Numbered from the stretch's first letter, positions 9,040 to 18,150 are shown. The stretch: DNA of 64,000 nt from Pontibacter liquoris (GCF_022758235.1 NZ_JALEBG010000001.1:2046001-2110000), one strand, 5' to 3'. Numbers and translations are program-made. Notes: a model not told the origin generated them from the sequence alone.

Positions 9040-10293
9040 ATGTTGCGAGCCTGGTTTTTATCCTTGTGTTGCCTCTGGCTCTTTCTGGGGCCACAGGTTA
9101 AAGCGCAGGATGCTCCTGTGCTTCCGCACGATACAGTCTATTTCGCCTCCGGCAAAAAGAGCATCAATATCCCTTTTAAATTGGTGCACAACCTGATCAT
9201 CATTCCCGTTAAGATCAACAATTCAAACGAGCTCAACTTTATACTTGACACCGGGGTACGCAGCATCCTCATCACCCGCCTTTTTTACACCGATTCACTG
9301 GATCTGAACCAGACCAACCGCACTAAAATACAGGGGCTGGGCACAGGGTATACGATTGATGCGCTCACCTCTTCGGGTAACAGCCTCAGCCTGCCGGGTA
9401 TAAAAGGGGAGAACCAGGAGGTGTTTGTGCTCATGGAAGATATTTTTAACCTTTCTACCCGGATGGGGATGCCGGTGCACGGCATAATCGGATACGATAT
9501 CTTCAAGAATTTTATTGTTAAAATAAACTACAGTTCCAAAGTGCTCACGCTCTACAGGCCCGATGTGGTGCTCAAGAAAAAGCGCAAAGCAGAGGAATAT
9601 CCGTTATACATCGAAAACGATAAAGCATACATCTATGCCAATGTCCGGCAACACGAAGGCGATACGCTGAAAGTAAAACTGGTGGTCGATACCGGGGCTA
9701 GCCATACTCTGTCACTCTACCTGCCATCGGACGACAGGCTGGCCTTGCCGCCCGTAACAATGGAAGCCTACCTGGGCCGGGGCCTGAGCGGCGACATTAA
9801 CGGGCGGATCGGGCGGCTGGATGCTTTCCGGATGGGCCGCTATGAGCTGCAGAACCTGCCGGCTTCATACCCCGATGCCGAATCGATCAAGCTGGCCCTG
9901 AATGTAGCCAACCGCAACGGCAACCTGGGCTCCGACATTCTAAAACGGTTTACTGTTATTTTTGATTACCCGCACAAACGCCTGCTGCTCATCCCCAACA
10001 GCACCTATAAAGAACCTTTCCATTTCAATATGTCGGGCTTTGAGGTGAGCACCCCTATGCCGGGTGTCAACTTTTACCTGGTCACCAATGTGGTGGCAAA
10101 TTCTCCGGCCATGTCGGTGGGAGTGAAAGATGGGGATGAACTCGTATCCATTAACGGAAGAGCCTGCTCGGAGCTAAGCTTAAACGACGTGCTTGAGATA
10201 TTGGAAAGTAAACCGGGGCGCAAACTCCGCCTGAAACTGCGCCGCGAGAGCACCATCATCTCCAAAGACCTGGTGCTGCAAAGCCGTATCTGA
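9040..10293 (+). CDS. Secreted retropepsin-like aspartyl protease with C-terminal PDZ domain
   Basis: 417 residues. An N-terminal signal peptide (LSLCCLWLFLGPQVKAQ, cleavage near residue 22) sends it to the periplasm or outside. Two retropepsin-like half-domains follow, each with its own catalytic motif: ILDTG near residue 68 (FILDTGVRSILI) and VVDTG near residue 218 (VVDTGASHTLSL). A PDZ domain occupies about residues 345-417 (NSPAMSVGVKDGDELVSING, then RKLRLKLRR). Two DTG halves in one chain would form the pepsin-like bilobed active site intramolecularly. Substrates are unknown. The gene converges with a small membrane-protein gene one base away. An AAGTATAA copy in reverse orientation encodes part of the first motif (Phe-Ile-Leu-Asp). 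Confidence 0.88.
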   Translation: MLRAWFLSLCCLWLFLGPQVKAQDAPVLPHDTVYFASGKKSINIPFKLVHNLIIIPVKINNSNELNFILDTGVRSILITRLFYTDSLDLNQTNRTKIQGLGTGYTIDALTSSGNSLSLPGIKGENQEVFVLMEDIFNLSTRMGMPVHGIIGYDIFKNFIVKINYSSKVLTLYRPDVVLKKKRKAEEYPLYIENDKAYIYANVRQHEGDTLKVKLVVDTGASHTLSLYLPSDDRLALPPVTMEAYLGRGLSGDINGRIGRLDAFRMGRYELQNLPASYPDAESIKLALNVANRNGNLGSDILKRFTVIFDYPHKRLLLIPNSTYKEPFHFNMSGFEVSTPMPGVNFYLVTNVVANSPAMSVGVKDGDELVSINGRACSELSLNDVLEILESKPGRKLRLKLRRESTIISKDLVLQSRI

Positions 10294-10294
10294 T

Positions 10295-10585
10295 CTATTT
10301 ACCTGCCGCGTCGCCGCTAAAATCCATGTATACCTGAAAGAAAAGCAGTACCACGGCAAGCACGATCAGAAACAGCGCGGCATACAGGCGGGCTTTCGGT
10401 ACCGGCTTTACGTACACGTTCCCCTGCGCATCTTTTTCGGTAAAGCGTATATCCGATAGTATAAGCCCGTTACCAAAGCTCAGCCAGGTGGCGGCGATCA
10501 GCGCTTCCTGCGAAACAAATAGGGAAACAGTACCGATAGCAGAGAACAAGATGCCGATGAGGACCCGGATAGAGATGTTTTTCAT
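10295..10585 (-). CDS. Small two-helix membrane protein of unknown function
   Basis: 96 residues with two hydrophobic segments, about 5-35 (SIRVLIGILFSAIGTVSLFV) and 67-86 (LYAALFLIVLAVVLLFFQVY), separated by a polar stretch (DIRFTEKDAQGNVYVKP). I do not recognise the family. It lies tail-to-tail with the aspartyl protease and starts the divergent region that precedes the arginine operon. Confidence 0.65.
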   Translation of the reverse strand: MKNISIRVLIGILFSAIGTVSLFVSQEALIAATWLSFGNGLILSDIRFTEKDAQGNVYVKPVPKARLYAALFLIVLAVVLLFFQVYMDFSGDAAGK

Positions 10586-11106
10586 GAAATGGAAGCTGTT
10601 GGTGCGGCAGCACCTTTAAAGCATGCAAGTTATAACATTCCGCCTAAACCCGGAAAGCATTTAACAAGAAGCAAGTCTTCAGGCGCTTTAAAGTGTAAAT
10701 TCCCGTGCTGGCATTACATTTGTTAAAGAACTTTAGGCGCTTAGTTGTTATTGTGAAAATAAATCTGAAACATTTGCGCTGTTAAAGGGTAAACCTATTT
10801 TCCCAACCACGAATACAGAAATGCAAAAAAAACCATTTTTATCATCTGACATGATAAAACACTCTTCCTCTAAGGGTGCGAGTTTTTCTATCCTTTTAGG
10901 AAGGATAGTTTATAGGCAGGCCTTATCCTCGCTGCGCCTCAGGCCCTAGGCCAACGCGCTTTACGGCAACTTACGCAGTAGCCATCATTCCTCCTTTATT
11001 ATTTCCTAGCACCTGGATGTAGCCCTGGCTGGCAACATCTGTTCCTGCTGTTTTGTATTTGTTGATAAAGTTGTGCCTGGCACAGCGCTGGATTTCTATT
11101 TCTATT
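10586..11106. other. Divergent region upstream of the arginine operon
   Basis: These 521 bases separate a minus-strand membrane-protein gene from the plus-strand GNAT-argG operon, so they must hold the operon promoter and any leader. The only coding-like content is the short reading frame at 10821-10949, described separately. I could not identify an arginine-repressor operator by eye. Confidence 0.5.
10821..10949 (+). CDS. Possible arginine-rich leader peptide before the arginine operon
   Basis: A 42-codon frame starts at an ATG (MQKKPFLSSD) and ends at TAG; its last 16 residues contain four arginines (GRIVYRQ ... LRLRP, codons AGG, AGG, CGC, AGG). Inside it an 8-bp hairpin forms (CTATCCTT at 10888-10895 with AAGGATAG at 10901-10908), and the right arm can alternatively pair with TATCCT at 10924-10929. 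Mutually exclusive pairing plus regulatory codons is the layout of an attenuator, but I see no strong T-tract terminator. It could also be chance. Confidence 0.3.
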   Translation: MQKKPFLSSDMIKHSSSKGASFSILLGRIVYRQALSSLRLRP

Positions 11107-11733
11107 ATGAGCCATCAACCTGTATTTAACGTCATGGTTGCCAATGGGCAACATGTAATGTATGCGTTGCAGATTTGCAACGAGATGGAAGCTTCGGCTA
11201 AAGCCCGAGGCACCGGCATTGCCAAACGATCTCCGGATTATGTCGCCCAGAAAATGCTGGAAGGCAAAGCCGTGATCGCGCTGCATGCCAATGGTTCGTG
11301 GGCCGGCTTCTGCTACATCGAAACCTGGGGCCACGGCAAGTATGTGGCCAATTCCGGGTTGATCGTATCGCCGGAGCTGCGCAAAAGCGGTCTGGCCAAG
11401 CTTATCAAGCAGAAAGTGTTTGAACTATCGCGCAACAAGTACCCGGACGCAAAGATCTTTGGTTTAACCACTGCACTGGCCGTGATGAAGATCAATTCGG
11501 ACCTGGGTTACCGGCCGGTCACTTATTCCGAGCTCACGGACGATGAGGCTTTCTGGGCTGGCTGCAAAAGCTGCGTAAATTATGACATCCTGATGGCAAA
11601 AGGCCGTAGCAACTGCCTTTGCACAGCCATGCTCTTTGATCCCGAGCGGGAAAAAAAGCAACTCATCACCACCATCGGGTATATGCCCTCGCAGGAGCAG
11701 CACGACCAGAACCCATCAACTAAGCAAGTATAA
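11107..11733 (+). CDS. GNAT acyltransferase, candidate N-acylglutamate synthase of arginine synthesis
   Basis: 208-residue GNAT-fold protein with the CoA-binding segment VSPELRKSGLAKLIKQKV and the strand-helix FGLTTALAVMKINSDLGYRPV. It is the first gene of the arginine operon, 27 bases before argG. No other gene here could supply the first step (acylation of glutamate), and GNAT proteins next to argG in Bacteroidota have been proposed as that enzyme. With the transcarbamylase predicted to prefer succinyl-ornithine, the donor may be succinyl-CoA; that is inference. A cysteine pair (CKSCVNYD) lies near the C-terminus. I chose ATG 11107 (MSHQPVFNVMVANG) over ATG 11053, which adds 18 unconvincing residues. 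The stop codon lies in an AAGTATAA copy (Lys-Gln-Val-stop). Confidence 0.75.
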   Translation: MSHQPVFNVMVANGQHVMYALQICNEMEASAKARGTGIAKRSPDYVAQKMLEGKAVIALHANGSWAGFCYIETWGHGKYVANSGLIVSPELRKSGLAKLIKQKVFELSRNKYPDAKIFGLTTALAVMKINSDLGYRPVTYSELTDDEAFWAGCKSCVNYDILMAKGRSNCLCTAMLFDPEREKKQLITTIGYMPSQEQHDQNPSTKQV

Positions 11734-11760
11734 TTTCTGAACCTATTACAGCATTGACGA

Positions 11761-12960
11761 ATGAATAACAATAAAGTAGTTTTAGCCTTCAGTGGCGGTC
11801 TGGACACCTCTTATTGCGTGAAGTACCTGAAAGAAGAAAAAGGCCTGGAAGTATACTCCGTGCTGGTAAACACAGGCGGATTCTCAGAAGAAGAACTGCA
11901 GGAAATTGAGCAGCGTGCCTATAGCCTGGGCGTGAAGGAGCACCAGACCCTGGATGAGACAGAAGCCTATTACCAGAGCAGCCTCAAATACCTCATCTTC
12001 GGTAATGTGCTGAAGAATAACACCTACCCGCTGTCAGTTAGCGCCGAGCGCGTAACGCAGGCTATGGCCATAGCGCGGCATGCTAAAGCCGTAGGGGCTG
12101 CTTACGTGGCCCATGGCAGCACCGGTGCCGGCAACGACCAGGTACGCTTCGACATGATTTTCCATATCATGATTCCGGAAGTGCAAATTCTCACGCCCAT
12201 TCGCGATAACAAGCTGTCGCGCGAGCAGGAGATCGCGTACCTGAAGCAACATGGCGTGGAGGTTGACTTTAAAAAGGCGCAATACTCCATCAACAAGGGT
12301 ATCTGGGGCACATCGGTGGGCGGAAAAGAAACCCTCACCTCGCACCTGCCTTTGCCGGAAGAAGCTTACCCGACGGAGGTTACCAAGCAAACGCCGGAGC
12401 GCATCACGCTGGTGTTTGAGCAAGGCGAACTGGTAGGCCTCAACGATACGCCTTATGCAACACCGGTCGCGGCTATTCAGGCCTTGCAGGAAATCGTGGC
12501 ACCATTCGGCATTGGCCGCGACATCCATGTGGGCGATACCATTATTGGCATCAAAGGCCGCGTGGGGTTTGAGGCAGCCGCTCCGATGGTCATTATCAAA
12601 GCACACCATACGTTAGAGAAGCATGTGCTTACCAAATGGCAGCTGTACTGGAAAGAGCAGCTGGCTACTTTTTATGGCAACTGGCTGCACGAAGGCCAGT
12701 TCATCGACCCCGTGATGCGCAACCTGGAAACATTCCTGGCCGACACGCAGCAGAATGTTACGGGCAAAGTGCACTTGTTGCTGGCGCCCTATCGCTTCCA
12801 GGTAGAGGGGATTGAATCGGAGCATGACCTGATGTCGTCTAAATTTGGCAGCTACGGCGAAATGAACAATGCCTGGAGCGGCGACGATGTAAAAGGCTTT
12901 GCCAAAATATTTGGAAACCAGGCCATGATGTACCACAAGATCAACGGCACAGAGTTTTAA
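11761..12960 (+). CDS. argG: Argininosuccinate synthase
   Basis: Cytoplasmic ATP-dependent ligase that joins citrulline and aspartate to form argininosuccinate. 399 residues, the normal family length. The N-type ATP pyrophosphatase P-loop is AFSGGLDTSYCV near residues 9-20, followed by the family's AERVTQAMAIA and HGSTGAGNDQVRFD substrate segments and the late SSKFGSYGEM. It lies 27 bases after the GNAT gene and 2 bases before argC, so the three are surely co-transcribed. Confidence 0.97.
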   Translation: MNNNKVVLAFSGGLDTSYCVKYLKEEKGLEVYSVLVNTGGFSEEELQEIEQRAYSLGVKEHQTLDETEAYYQSSLKYLIFGNVLKNNTYPLSVSAERVTQAMAIARHAKAVGAAYVAHGSTGAGNDQVRFDMIFHIMIPEVQILTPIRDNKLSREQEIAYLKQHGVEVDFKKAQYSINKGIWGTSVGGKETLTSHLPLPEEAYPTEVTKQTPERITLVFEQGELVGLNDTPYATPVAAIQALQEIVAPFGIGRDIHVGDTIIGIKGRVGFEAAAPMVIIKAHHTLEKHVLTKWQLYWKEQLATFYGNWLHEGQFIDPVMRNLETFLADTQQNVTGKVHLLLAPYRFQVEGIESEHDLMSSKFGSYGEMNNAWSGDDVKGFAKIFGNQAMMYHKINGTEF

Positions 12961-12962
12961 GA

Positions 12963-13964
12963 ATGAAAGCAACTATAAAAGCAGGCGTAATTGGAGCCGC
13001 GGGCTATGCCGGGGGAGAACTGCTGCGCCTGCTGCTGCAGCACCCGCAGGTGGCTGTGGCTTTTGCGCAGAGTGCCAGCCAGGCCGGTAAAGCAGTGGCC
13101 GCCACCCACACCGATCTGGTGGGCGAAACGGAACTGATCTTTTCAGCAAAGGCGGATGCAGCGGTAGATGTGCTGTTCTTGTGTGCCGGCCACGGCGAAG
13201 CAGCCAAGTATGTTGCATCGCATCAGATTGCGGATTCGGTTAAGATCATTGATCTGAGCCAGGACTTCCGCTGGAACGAAGCAACGACTGGAGCCACGGT
13301 GCCTTTTGAAGGACGAGAATTTGTTTACGGCTTACCGGAGCTGCAGCGGGAAGAGATCCGGCAGGCGCAGTATGTGGCCAACCCGGGTTGCTTTGCCACG
13401 GCCATGCAACTGGCGCTGCTACCGCTTACCCAACAGCAGTTGTTGCCGCAACAGGTACACATCAGCGGAATAACAGGCAGCACCGGCGCGGGCCAGAGCC
13501 TGAGCGCAACCTCACACTTTAGCTGGCGCACCGAAAACGTGTCGACCTACAAAGTGATGGAACACCAGCACCTGCGTGAAGTCGGCAGAACGCTGCAGCA
13601 CTTGCAGCCCGGCACATCCCCTGAAATATACTTTATACCGTACCGTGGGCCTTTTGCCCGGGGCATCTTCATGATCACATACCTGGAAACAGACCTGAAG
13701 CTGGAGCAGGCCCAAACACTTTACCAGGATTATTATAGTAGCCATCCGTTTGTGGTGCTAAGCAAGTATAACCCGGATCTGAAGCAGGTGGTGAACACAA
13801 ACAAATGCGTGCTGTACCTGGAAAAACACGGCCGGCAGCTAGTGATTACCAGCCTGATCGACAACCTGCTGAAGGGCGCTGCCGGGCAGGCGGTACAAAA
13901 TATGAACCTGCTGTTTGGCCTCGACGAAGCGGACGGACTAAGGCTGAAAGCTACCGCATTTTGA
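12963..13964 (+). CDS. argC: N-acyl-gamma-glutamyl-phosphate reductase
   Basis: NADPH-dependent reduction of N-acylglutamyl phosphate to the semialdehyde, third step of arginine synthesis. 333 residues: Rossmann domain with GAAGYAGGELLRLL (residues 11-24), catalytic Cys143 in ANPGCFATAMQLALLP and the C-terminal catalytic domain (YFIPYRGPFARGI). The start ATG is 2 bases after the argG stop. An AAGTATAA copy at 13764 encodes Lys-Tyr-Asn. The acyl group may be acetyl or, as argued for argF', succinyl. Confidence 0.96.
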   Translation: MKATIKAGVIGAAGYAGGELLRLLLQHPQVAVAFAQSASQAGKAVAATHTDLVGETELIFSAKADAAVDVLFLCAGHGEAAKYVASHQIADSVKIIDLSQDFRWNEATTGATVPFEGREFVYGLPELQREEIRQAQYVANPGCFATAMQLALLPLTQQQLLPQQVHISGITGSTGAGQSLSATSHFSWRTENVSTYKVMEHQHLREVGRTLQHLQPGTSPEIYFIPYRGPFARGIFMITYLETDLKLEQAQTLYQDYYSSHPFVVLSKYNPDLKQVVNTNKCVLYLEKHGRQLVITSLIDNLLKGAAGQAVQNMNLLFGLDEADGLRLKATAF

Positions 13965-14123
13965 GCCTGACCTCGCAGCATGCGCAGTTCCTGCGGGCCT
14001 CTGAGCAGTAGCAGGCTGCGCAGCTGATCAAAGTATAAGTAACTATTTAACCACTAACGATTAAGCATATGTACGTCAAGTACTTTATTTACTGTCTTAC
14101 TTCTTACATCTATTATCCAAACT

Positions 14124-15278
14124 ATGAACCTGTTTGATGTATACCCCCTCTTCGACATTACGCCTGTGCGCGCACAGGGCATGTATGTATGGGATGACAA
14201 AGGCGACCGCTACCTCGACCTTTACGGCGGCCACGCCGTTATATCCATCGGCCACAGCCACCCGCATTATGTAAAACGCCTGGCACGCCAGCTTTACGAT
14301 ATCGGCTTTTATTCTAACTCCGTGCAGGTTCCTTTGCAGCAGGAGCTGGCCCAAAAACTGGGCGAAGTCAGCGGTTATCCCGACTACAATCTCTTCCTGT
14401 GCAATACGGGGGCTGAAGCCAATGAGAATGCCCTTAAACTCGCCTCCTTCCATACGGGCCGCAAAAAAGTGATCGCTTTTAAAGGTGCATTTCACGGCCG
14501 CACTTCGGCTGCCGTGGCTGTTACAGACGATCCGAAGATATCGGCCCCTATCAACGAAAGCCAGGAGGTAATTTTTCTGCCCCTTAACGACCTGCAGGCA
14601 TTTGCCGCTGCATTGCAGGAGCATGGCCCCGAGCTTGCCGCTGTGATTGTGGAAGGGATACAGGGCGTAGGCGGTGTACAGCTCCCAGAGCCTTTCTTTC
14701 TGAAAACGGTAGCAGCCGGCTGCGAGCGCGCAGGTGCTTTGCTCATCCTGGATGAGGTGCAGTCAGGGTATGGCCGCACAGGCAGGTTCTTTGCCCACCA
14801 GTATGCCGATGTAAAGCCGCATCTGATCACGGTAGCCAAAGGCATGGGTAATGGTTTCCCGGTAGCCGGCGTGCTGATCAACCCGGAAATAGAGGCGCGG
14901 CATGGCATGCTGGGTACTACGTTTGGCGGCAACTACCTGGCCTGCGTAGCAGCGCTGGCGGTGCTGGAAGTGATTGAACAGGAAGAGTTACTGCAAAATG
15001 CCCAGGCCATGGGCCGCTTGCTACAGGAGGAACTCGTTAAAATGCCGGGCGTGCGCGAAGTACGTGGCAAAGGACTGATGATAGGTGTGGAGCTCGACAA
15101 GCCCTGCGCGCCTATCCGGCAGCAACTACTTCATGAGTTCCGGATCTTTACCGGCTCCTCTTCCGACAAAAACACGCTGCGCCTGTTGCCGCCGCTGTGC
15201 ATCGGAGAGCGCGAAATAGAAAAATTTATCACGGCTTTTAGCAGCCTCCTCTATAAAACACAACCACAGGAAGTATGA
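14124..15278 (+). CDS. argD: N-acylornithine aminotransferase
   Basis: Class III PLP aminotransferase that converts N-acylglutamate semialdehyde to N-acylornithine with glutamate as amino donor. 384 residues; NTGAEANENALKLA binds PLP phosphate, DEVQSGYGRTG at 210-220 contacts the cofactor ring, and K239 in ITVAKGMGNGFPV is the Schiff-base lysine. It follows argC after 159 bases, a gap that could hold an internal promoter. Its TGA overlaps the ATG of argF' by four bases, implying translational coupling. Confidence 0.95.
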   Translation: MNLFDVYPLFDITPVRAQGMYVWDDKGDRYLDLYGGHAVISIGHSHPHYVKRLARQLYDIGFYSNSVQVPLQQELAQKLGEVSGYPDYNLFLCNTGAEANENALKLASFHTGRKKVIAFKGAFHGRTSAAVAVTDDPKISAPINESQEVIFLPLNDLQAFAAALQEHGPELAAVIVEGIQGVGGVQLPEPFFLKTVAAGCERAGALLILDEVQSGYGRTGRFFAHQYADVKPHLITVAKGMGNGFPVAGVLINPEIEARHGMLGTTFGGNYLACVAALAVLEVIEQEELLQNAQAMGRLLQEELVKMPGVREVRGKGLMIGVELDKPCAPIRQQLLHEFRIFTGSSSDKNTLRLLPPLCIGEREIEKFITAFSSLLYKTQPQEV

Positions 15279-16225
15279 TGCATTTCACCTCTGTGCACGA
15301 CGTAACAAACCTGGACACTTTGGTGCAGGATGCGCTGCACCTGAAGCAACACCCTTATCAGTATAAACACCTGGGTGAGAACCGTACGCTGGGACTAATT
15401 TTCCTTAACCCCAGCCTGCGCACCCGCCTAAGCACGCAGAAAGCGGCCACCAACCTGGGCATGAACGTGATGGTCATGAACCTGGACAAAGAAGGCTGGG
15501 CGCTCGAAACGCAGGATGGCGCCATCATGAATGGCACCACGGTAGAACACATCAAAGAAGCCGCCGCCGTAATGGGCCAGTACTGCGATATACTGGGCAT
15601 CCGCTCATTCCCGAAGCTGCAAAACCGGCAGGAAGATTACAGCGAAGACCTGCTGCAGAAGTTTATCAGCTACTGCAAAGTGCCGGTTATCAGCCTGGAA
15701 TCTGCCACGCGCCACCCTTTGCAAAGCCTGGCCGACCTGCTCACCATTACCGAGAATACGCCGGCATGGAAACGCCCCAAGGTGGTACTAACCTGGGCAC
15801 CGCACGTGAAAGCCATACCGCAATGTGTGGCCAACTCTTTTGCCGAGTGGATGAGCCAGGCAGCGGTGGACCTGGTGATCACGCACCCGGCTGGTTTTGA
15901 ATTGGCAGAGGAATTTACGAAAGGCGCAACGATCACGCACAATCAGCAGGAAGCATTGAAAAATGCCGATTATGTCTACGTCAAGAACTGGTCGGCTTAC
16001 CAGGACTATGGCAAGATGCTGCCGGATGCAGGGGAGTGGATGCTCACCAATGAGAAGCTGCAGGCAAGCAACAAGGCAAAAGTGATGCACTGCCTGCCTG
16101 TGCGCCGCAATGTGGAGTTAAGCGATGAGATCCTGGATGGTCCCGATTCACTGGTGCTCGAACAAGCCAACAATCGTACGTACGCCGCACAGGCCGTGCT
16201 GAAAAACATACTGGAGCAACTATAA
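15275..16225 (+). CDS. argF': N-acylornithine carbamoyltransferase, probably succinylornithine-specific
   Basis: 316-residue transcarbamylase that makes N-acylcitrulline from carbamoyl phosphate and N-acylornithine, a route used by Bacteroidota and Xanthomonas instead of normal OTCase. The carbamoyl-phosphate motif is SLRTR at 47-51 rather than STRTR, RHPLQ lies at 146-150 and HCLPVRRN at 272-279. Published work on the Xanthomonas and Bacteroides fragilis enzymes showed that one residue (Glu92 in the former, Pro90 in the latter) sets acetyl versus succinyl preference, and that Val at this place also gives succinyl specificity. Here it is V90 in GTTVEHIKEA. I therefore predict N-succinylornithine carbamoyltransferase. 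It overlaps argD by four bases. Confidence 0.93.
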   Translation: MMHFTSVHDVTNLDTLVQDALHLKQHPYQYKHLGENRTLGLIFLNPSLRTRLSTQKAATNLGMNVMVMNLDKEGWALETQDGAIMNGTTVEHIKEAAAVMGQYCDILGIRSFPKLQNRQEDYSEDLLQKFISYCKVPVISLESATRHPLQSLADLLTITENTPAWKRPKVVLTWAPHVKAIPQCVANSFAEWMSQAAVDLVITHPAGFELAEEFTKGATITHNQQEALKNADYVYVKNWSAYQDYGKMLPDAGEWMLTNEKLQASNKAKVMHCLPVRRNVELSDEILDGPDSLVLEQANNRTYAAQAVLKNILEQL

Positions 16226-16283
16226 AGCATAACTTGCTACTGAATTAGATTTTTCATTAAGGTTCAGGAATATATATAAATTA

Positions 16284-17087
16284 ATGCAGGAGCTTATAAT
16301 CGTAAAAGTAGGTGGAAACATTCTCGATGATGCAGCACGGCTGGAACGCTTCCTACATGATTTTGCCGGTTTGCCGGGAGCAAAGCTGCTGGTGCATGGC
16401 GGCGGTAAAATAGCTTCTTCGCTGGGGCAGCGCCTGGGCATCGTGCCGCAGCTAGTTGAGGGGCGCCGCATCACCGATGCCGCCACCCTCGAGCTGGTCA
16501 CAATGGTGTACGGCGGGCTGATCAACAAGCAGGTAGTGGCGCAGCTGCAGGCGGCCGGTTGCAATGCGCTGGGTTTAACAGGAGCCGATGCGAACGTGAT
16601 CCTAGCGCAGAAACGCCCCGTAGGACAGATCGACTATGGCTTTGCCGGCGATATTGCTGGCAGGGAAAGTATAAATACGTCAGTTTTGGAGGGCTTGCTG
16701 CAGCTGGGCCTGACGCCGGTATTTGCCCCACTCACGCACAATGGCCAGGGCAGCCTGCTCAATACAAATGCCGATACCATAGCTTCGGTGCTGGCAACCG
16801 CCCTGGCTACCTGCTATAATGTGCGCCTGGTGTATTGCTTTGAAAAACCCGGCGTGCTACAGGATGCGGCAGATGACACCTCAGTGCTGGCGCAGATCAG
16901 TAGCCGGGAATATGCGCAGCTAAAAGCCGATGGTATCGTGTCGGCGGGGATGATCCCCAAACTCGACAACGCCTTTGCAGCCCTGGCGCAGGGCGTAAGT
17001 GAAGTGCTGATCGGCCAGGCCGAAGCGCTCACAAGTATACATACAGGAAATTACACCGGCACCAGGCTACATTATGCAGCAGAATAA
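16284..17087 (+). CDS. argB: N-acylglutamate kinase
   Basis: Amino-acid-kinase family enzyme that phosphorylates the gamma carboxylate of N-acylglutamate, second step of the pathway. 267 residues; nucleotide- and substrate-binding segments IVKVGGNIL (residues 5-13) and LLVHGGGKIASSLG (residues 35-48), and a late GGMIPK-type stretch (SAGMIPKLDNAF). Its 3' end overlaps the start of argE by 14 bases. It contains an AAGTATAA copy (16667) read as Ser-Ile. Confidence 0.95.
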   Translation: MQELIIVKVGGNILDDAARLERFLHDFAGLPGAKLLVHGGGKIASSLGQRLGIVPQLVEGRRITDAATLELVTMVYGGLINKQVVAQLQAAGCNALGLTGADANVILAQKRPVGQIDYGFAGDIAGRESINTSVLEGLLQLGLTPVFAPLTHNGQGSLLNTNADTIASVLATALATCYNVRLVYCFEKPGVLQDAADDTSVLAQISSREYAQLKADGIVSAGMIPKLDNAFAALAQGVSEVLIGQAEALTSIHTGNYTGTRLHYAAE

Positions 17088-18150
17088 GGATACAACCACC
17101 CGTTACCAGGAGGCGCTGGCGCTGCTGCAACAGCTCATTGCCATTCCTTCCTTCAGCCGCGAAGAGCAGGGCACAGGAGATGCTTTAGTGGCCTTCTTGC
17201 AGCAGCAGGGCGTGCAAACGCACCGGAAAGAGAACAATGTCTGGGCATTTAACCAGTACTATGACCCGAAGCTGCCGACACTATTACTTAACTCGCACCA
17301 CGATACAGTAAAGCCCAATACCGGCTATACCCGCAATCCATTTGAAGCAAGTATAGAAGACGGTAAAATTAACGGATTGGGTAGCAACGATGCCGGCGGC
17401 TGCCTGGTAGCGTTGGTGGCTGCTTTCTTATACTTCTATCCGAAACAGCACCTGACTTATAACCTGGTGCTGGCCGCCACAGCCGAGGAAGAGATTTCGG
17501 GGCGTAATGGCGTGGAGCTTATTTTACCGGAGCTTGGCCCTTTGGAAGCAGCTATTGTAGGCGAACCAACTGAAATGCACTTGGCGGTAGCAGAAAAAGG
17601 GCTGCTCGTGCTCGACTGTGAAGCCCACGGCAAAGCCGGCCATGCAGCCCGCGAGGAAGGTATAAACGCCCTCTATGAAGCGTTGGAAGATATTACCTGG
17701 TTTAAGAACTACCGTTTTCCTAAAGTATCAAACCATCTGGGGCCAATTAAAATGAGCGTGACGATGGTGCAGGCCGGCACGCAGCACAACGTCGTGCCCG
17801 ATACCTGCCGCTTTACAGTGGACGTGCGGCTGACGGATGCTTATACAATGGAAGAAGTGCTGGACGTGATCGGGCAGCATGTGAAAGCGACCGTCACGCC
17901 GCGCTCGATGCGCCTGAAACCTTCAAGCATCCCTCGAGAGCACCCGCTGGTGCAGGCCGGGTTGAAGCTGGGCCGAAATACCTATGGCTCGCCCACTACT
18001 TCCGATAAGGCACTGCTGCCGGTTCCATCCATAAAGATGGGCCCGGGTTTTTCCGGCCGCTCACACATGGCCGATGAATTCCTGTACCTCCACGAGCTGC
18101 GGGAAGGCATCGAACTTTACATCAAACTACTGGAACAAGTGGTTGTTTGA
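17074..18150 (+). CDS. argE: N-acylornithine/N-acylcitrulline deacylase, M20 family
   Basis: 358-residue M20 metallopeptidase-type amidohydrolase. Metal-site motifs are in the expected order: NSHHDTVKP near residue 75, LGSNDAGGCL near 105 and the catalytic AEEEISGRNG near 140, with a C-terminal GPGFSGRSHMADE. In this pathway the enzyme must remove the acyl group from N-acylcitrulline, because the transcarbamylase acts on the acylated ornithine. It overlaps argB by 14 bases, so translation is coupled. Substrate (acetyl versus succinyl) is inferred from argF'. Confidence 0.9.
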   Translation: MQQNKDTTTRYQEALALLQQLIAIPSFSREEQGTGDALVAFLQQQGVQTHRKENNVWAFNQYYDPKLPTLLLNSHHDTVKPNTGYTRNPFEASIEDGKINGLGSNDAGGCLVALVAAFLYFYPKQHLTYNLVLAATAEEEISGRNGVELILPELGPLEAAIVGEPTEMHLAVAEKGLLVLDCEAHGKAGHAAREEGINALYEALEDITWFKNYRFPKVSNHLGPIKMSVTMVQAGTQHNVVPDTCRFTVDVRLTDAYTMEEVLDVIGQHVKATVTPRSMRLKPSSIPREHPLVQAGLKLGRNTYGSPTTSDKALLPVPSIKMGPGFSGRSHMADEFLYLHELREGIELYIKLLEQVVV

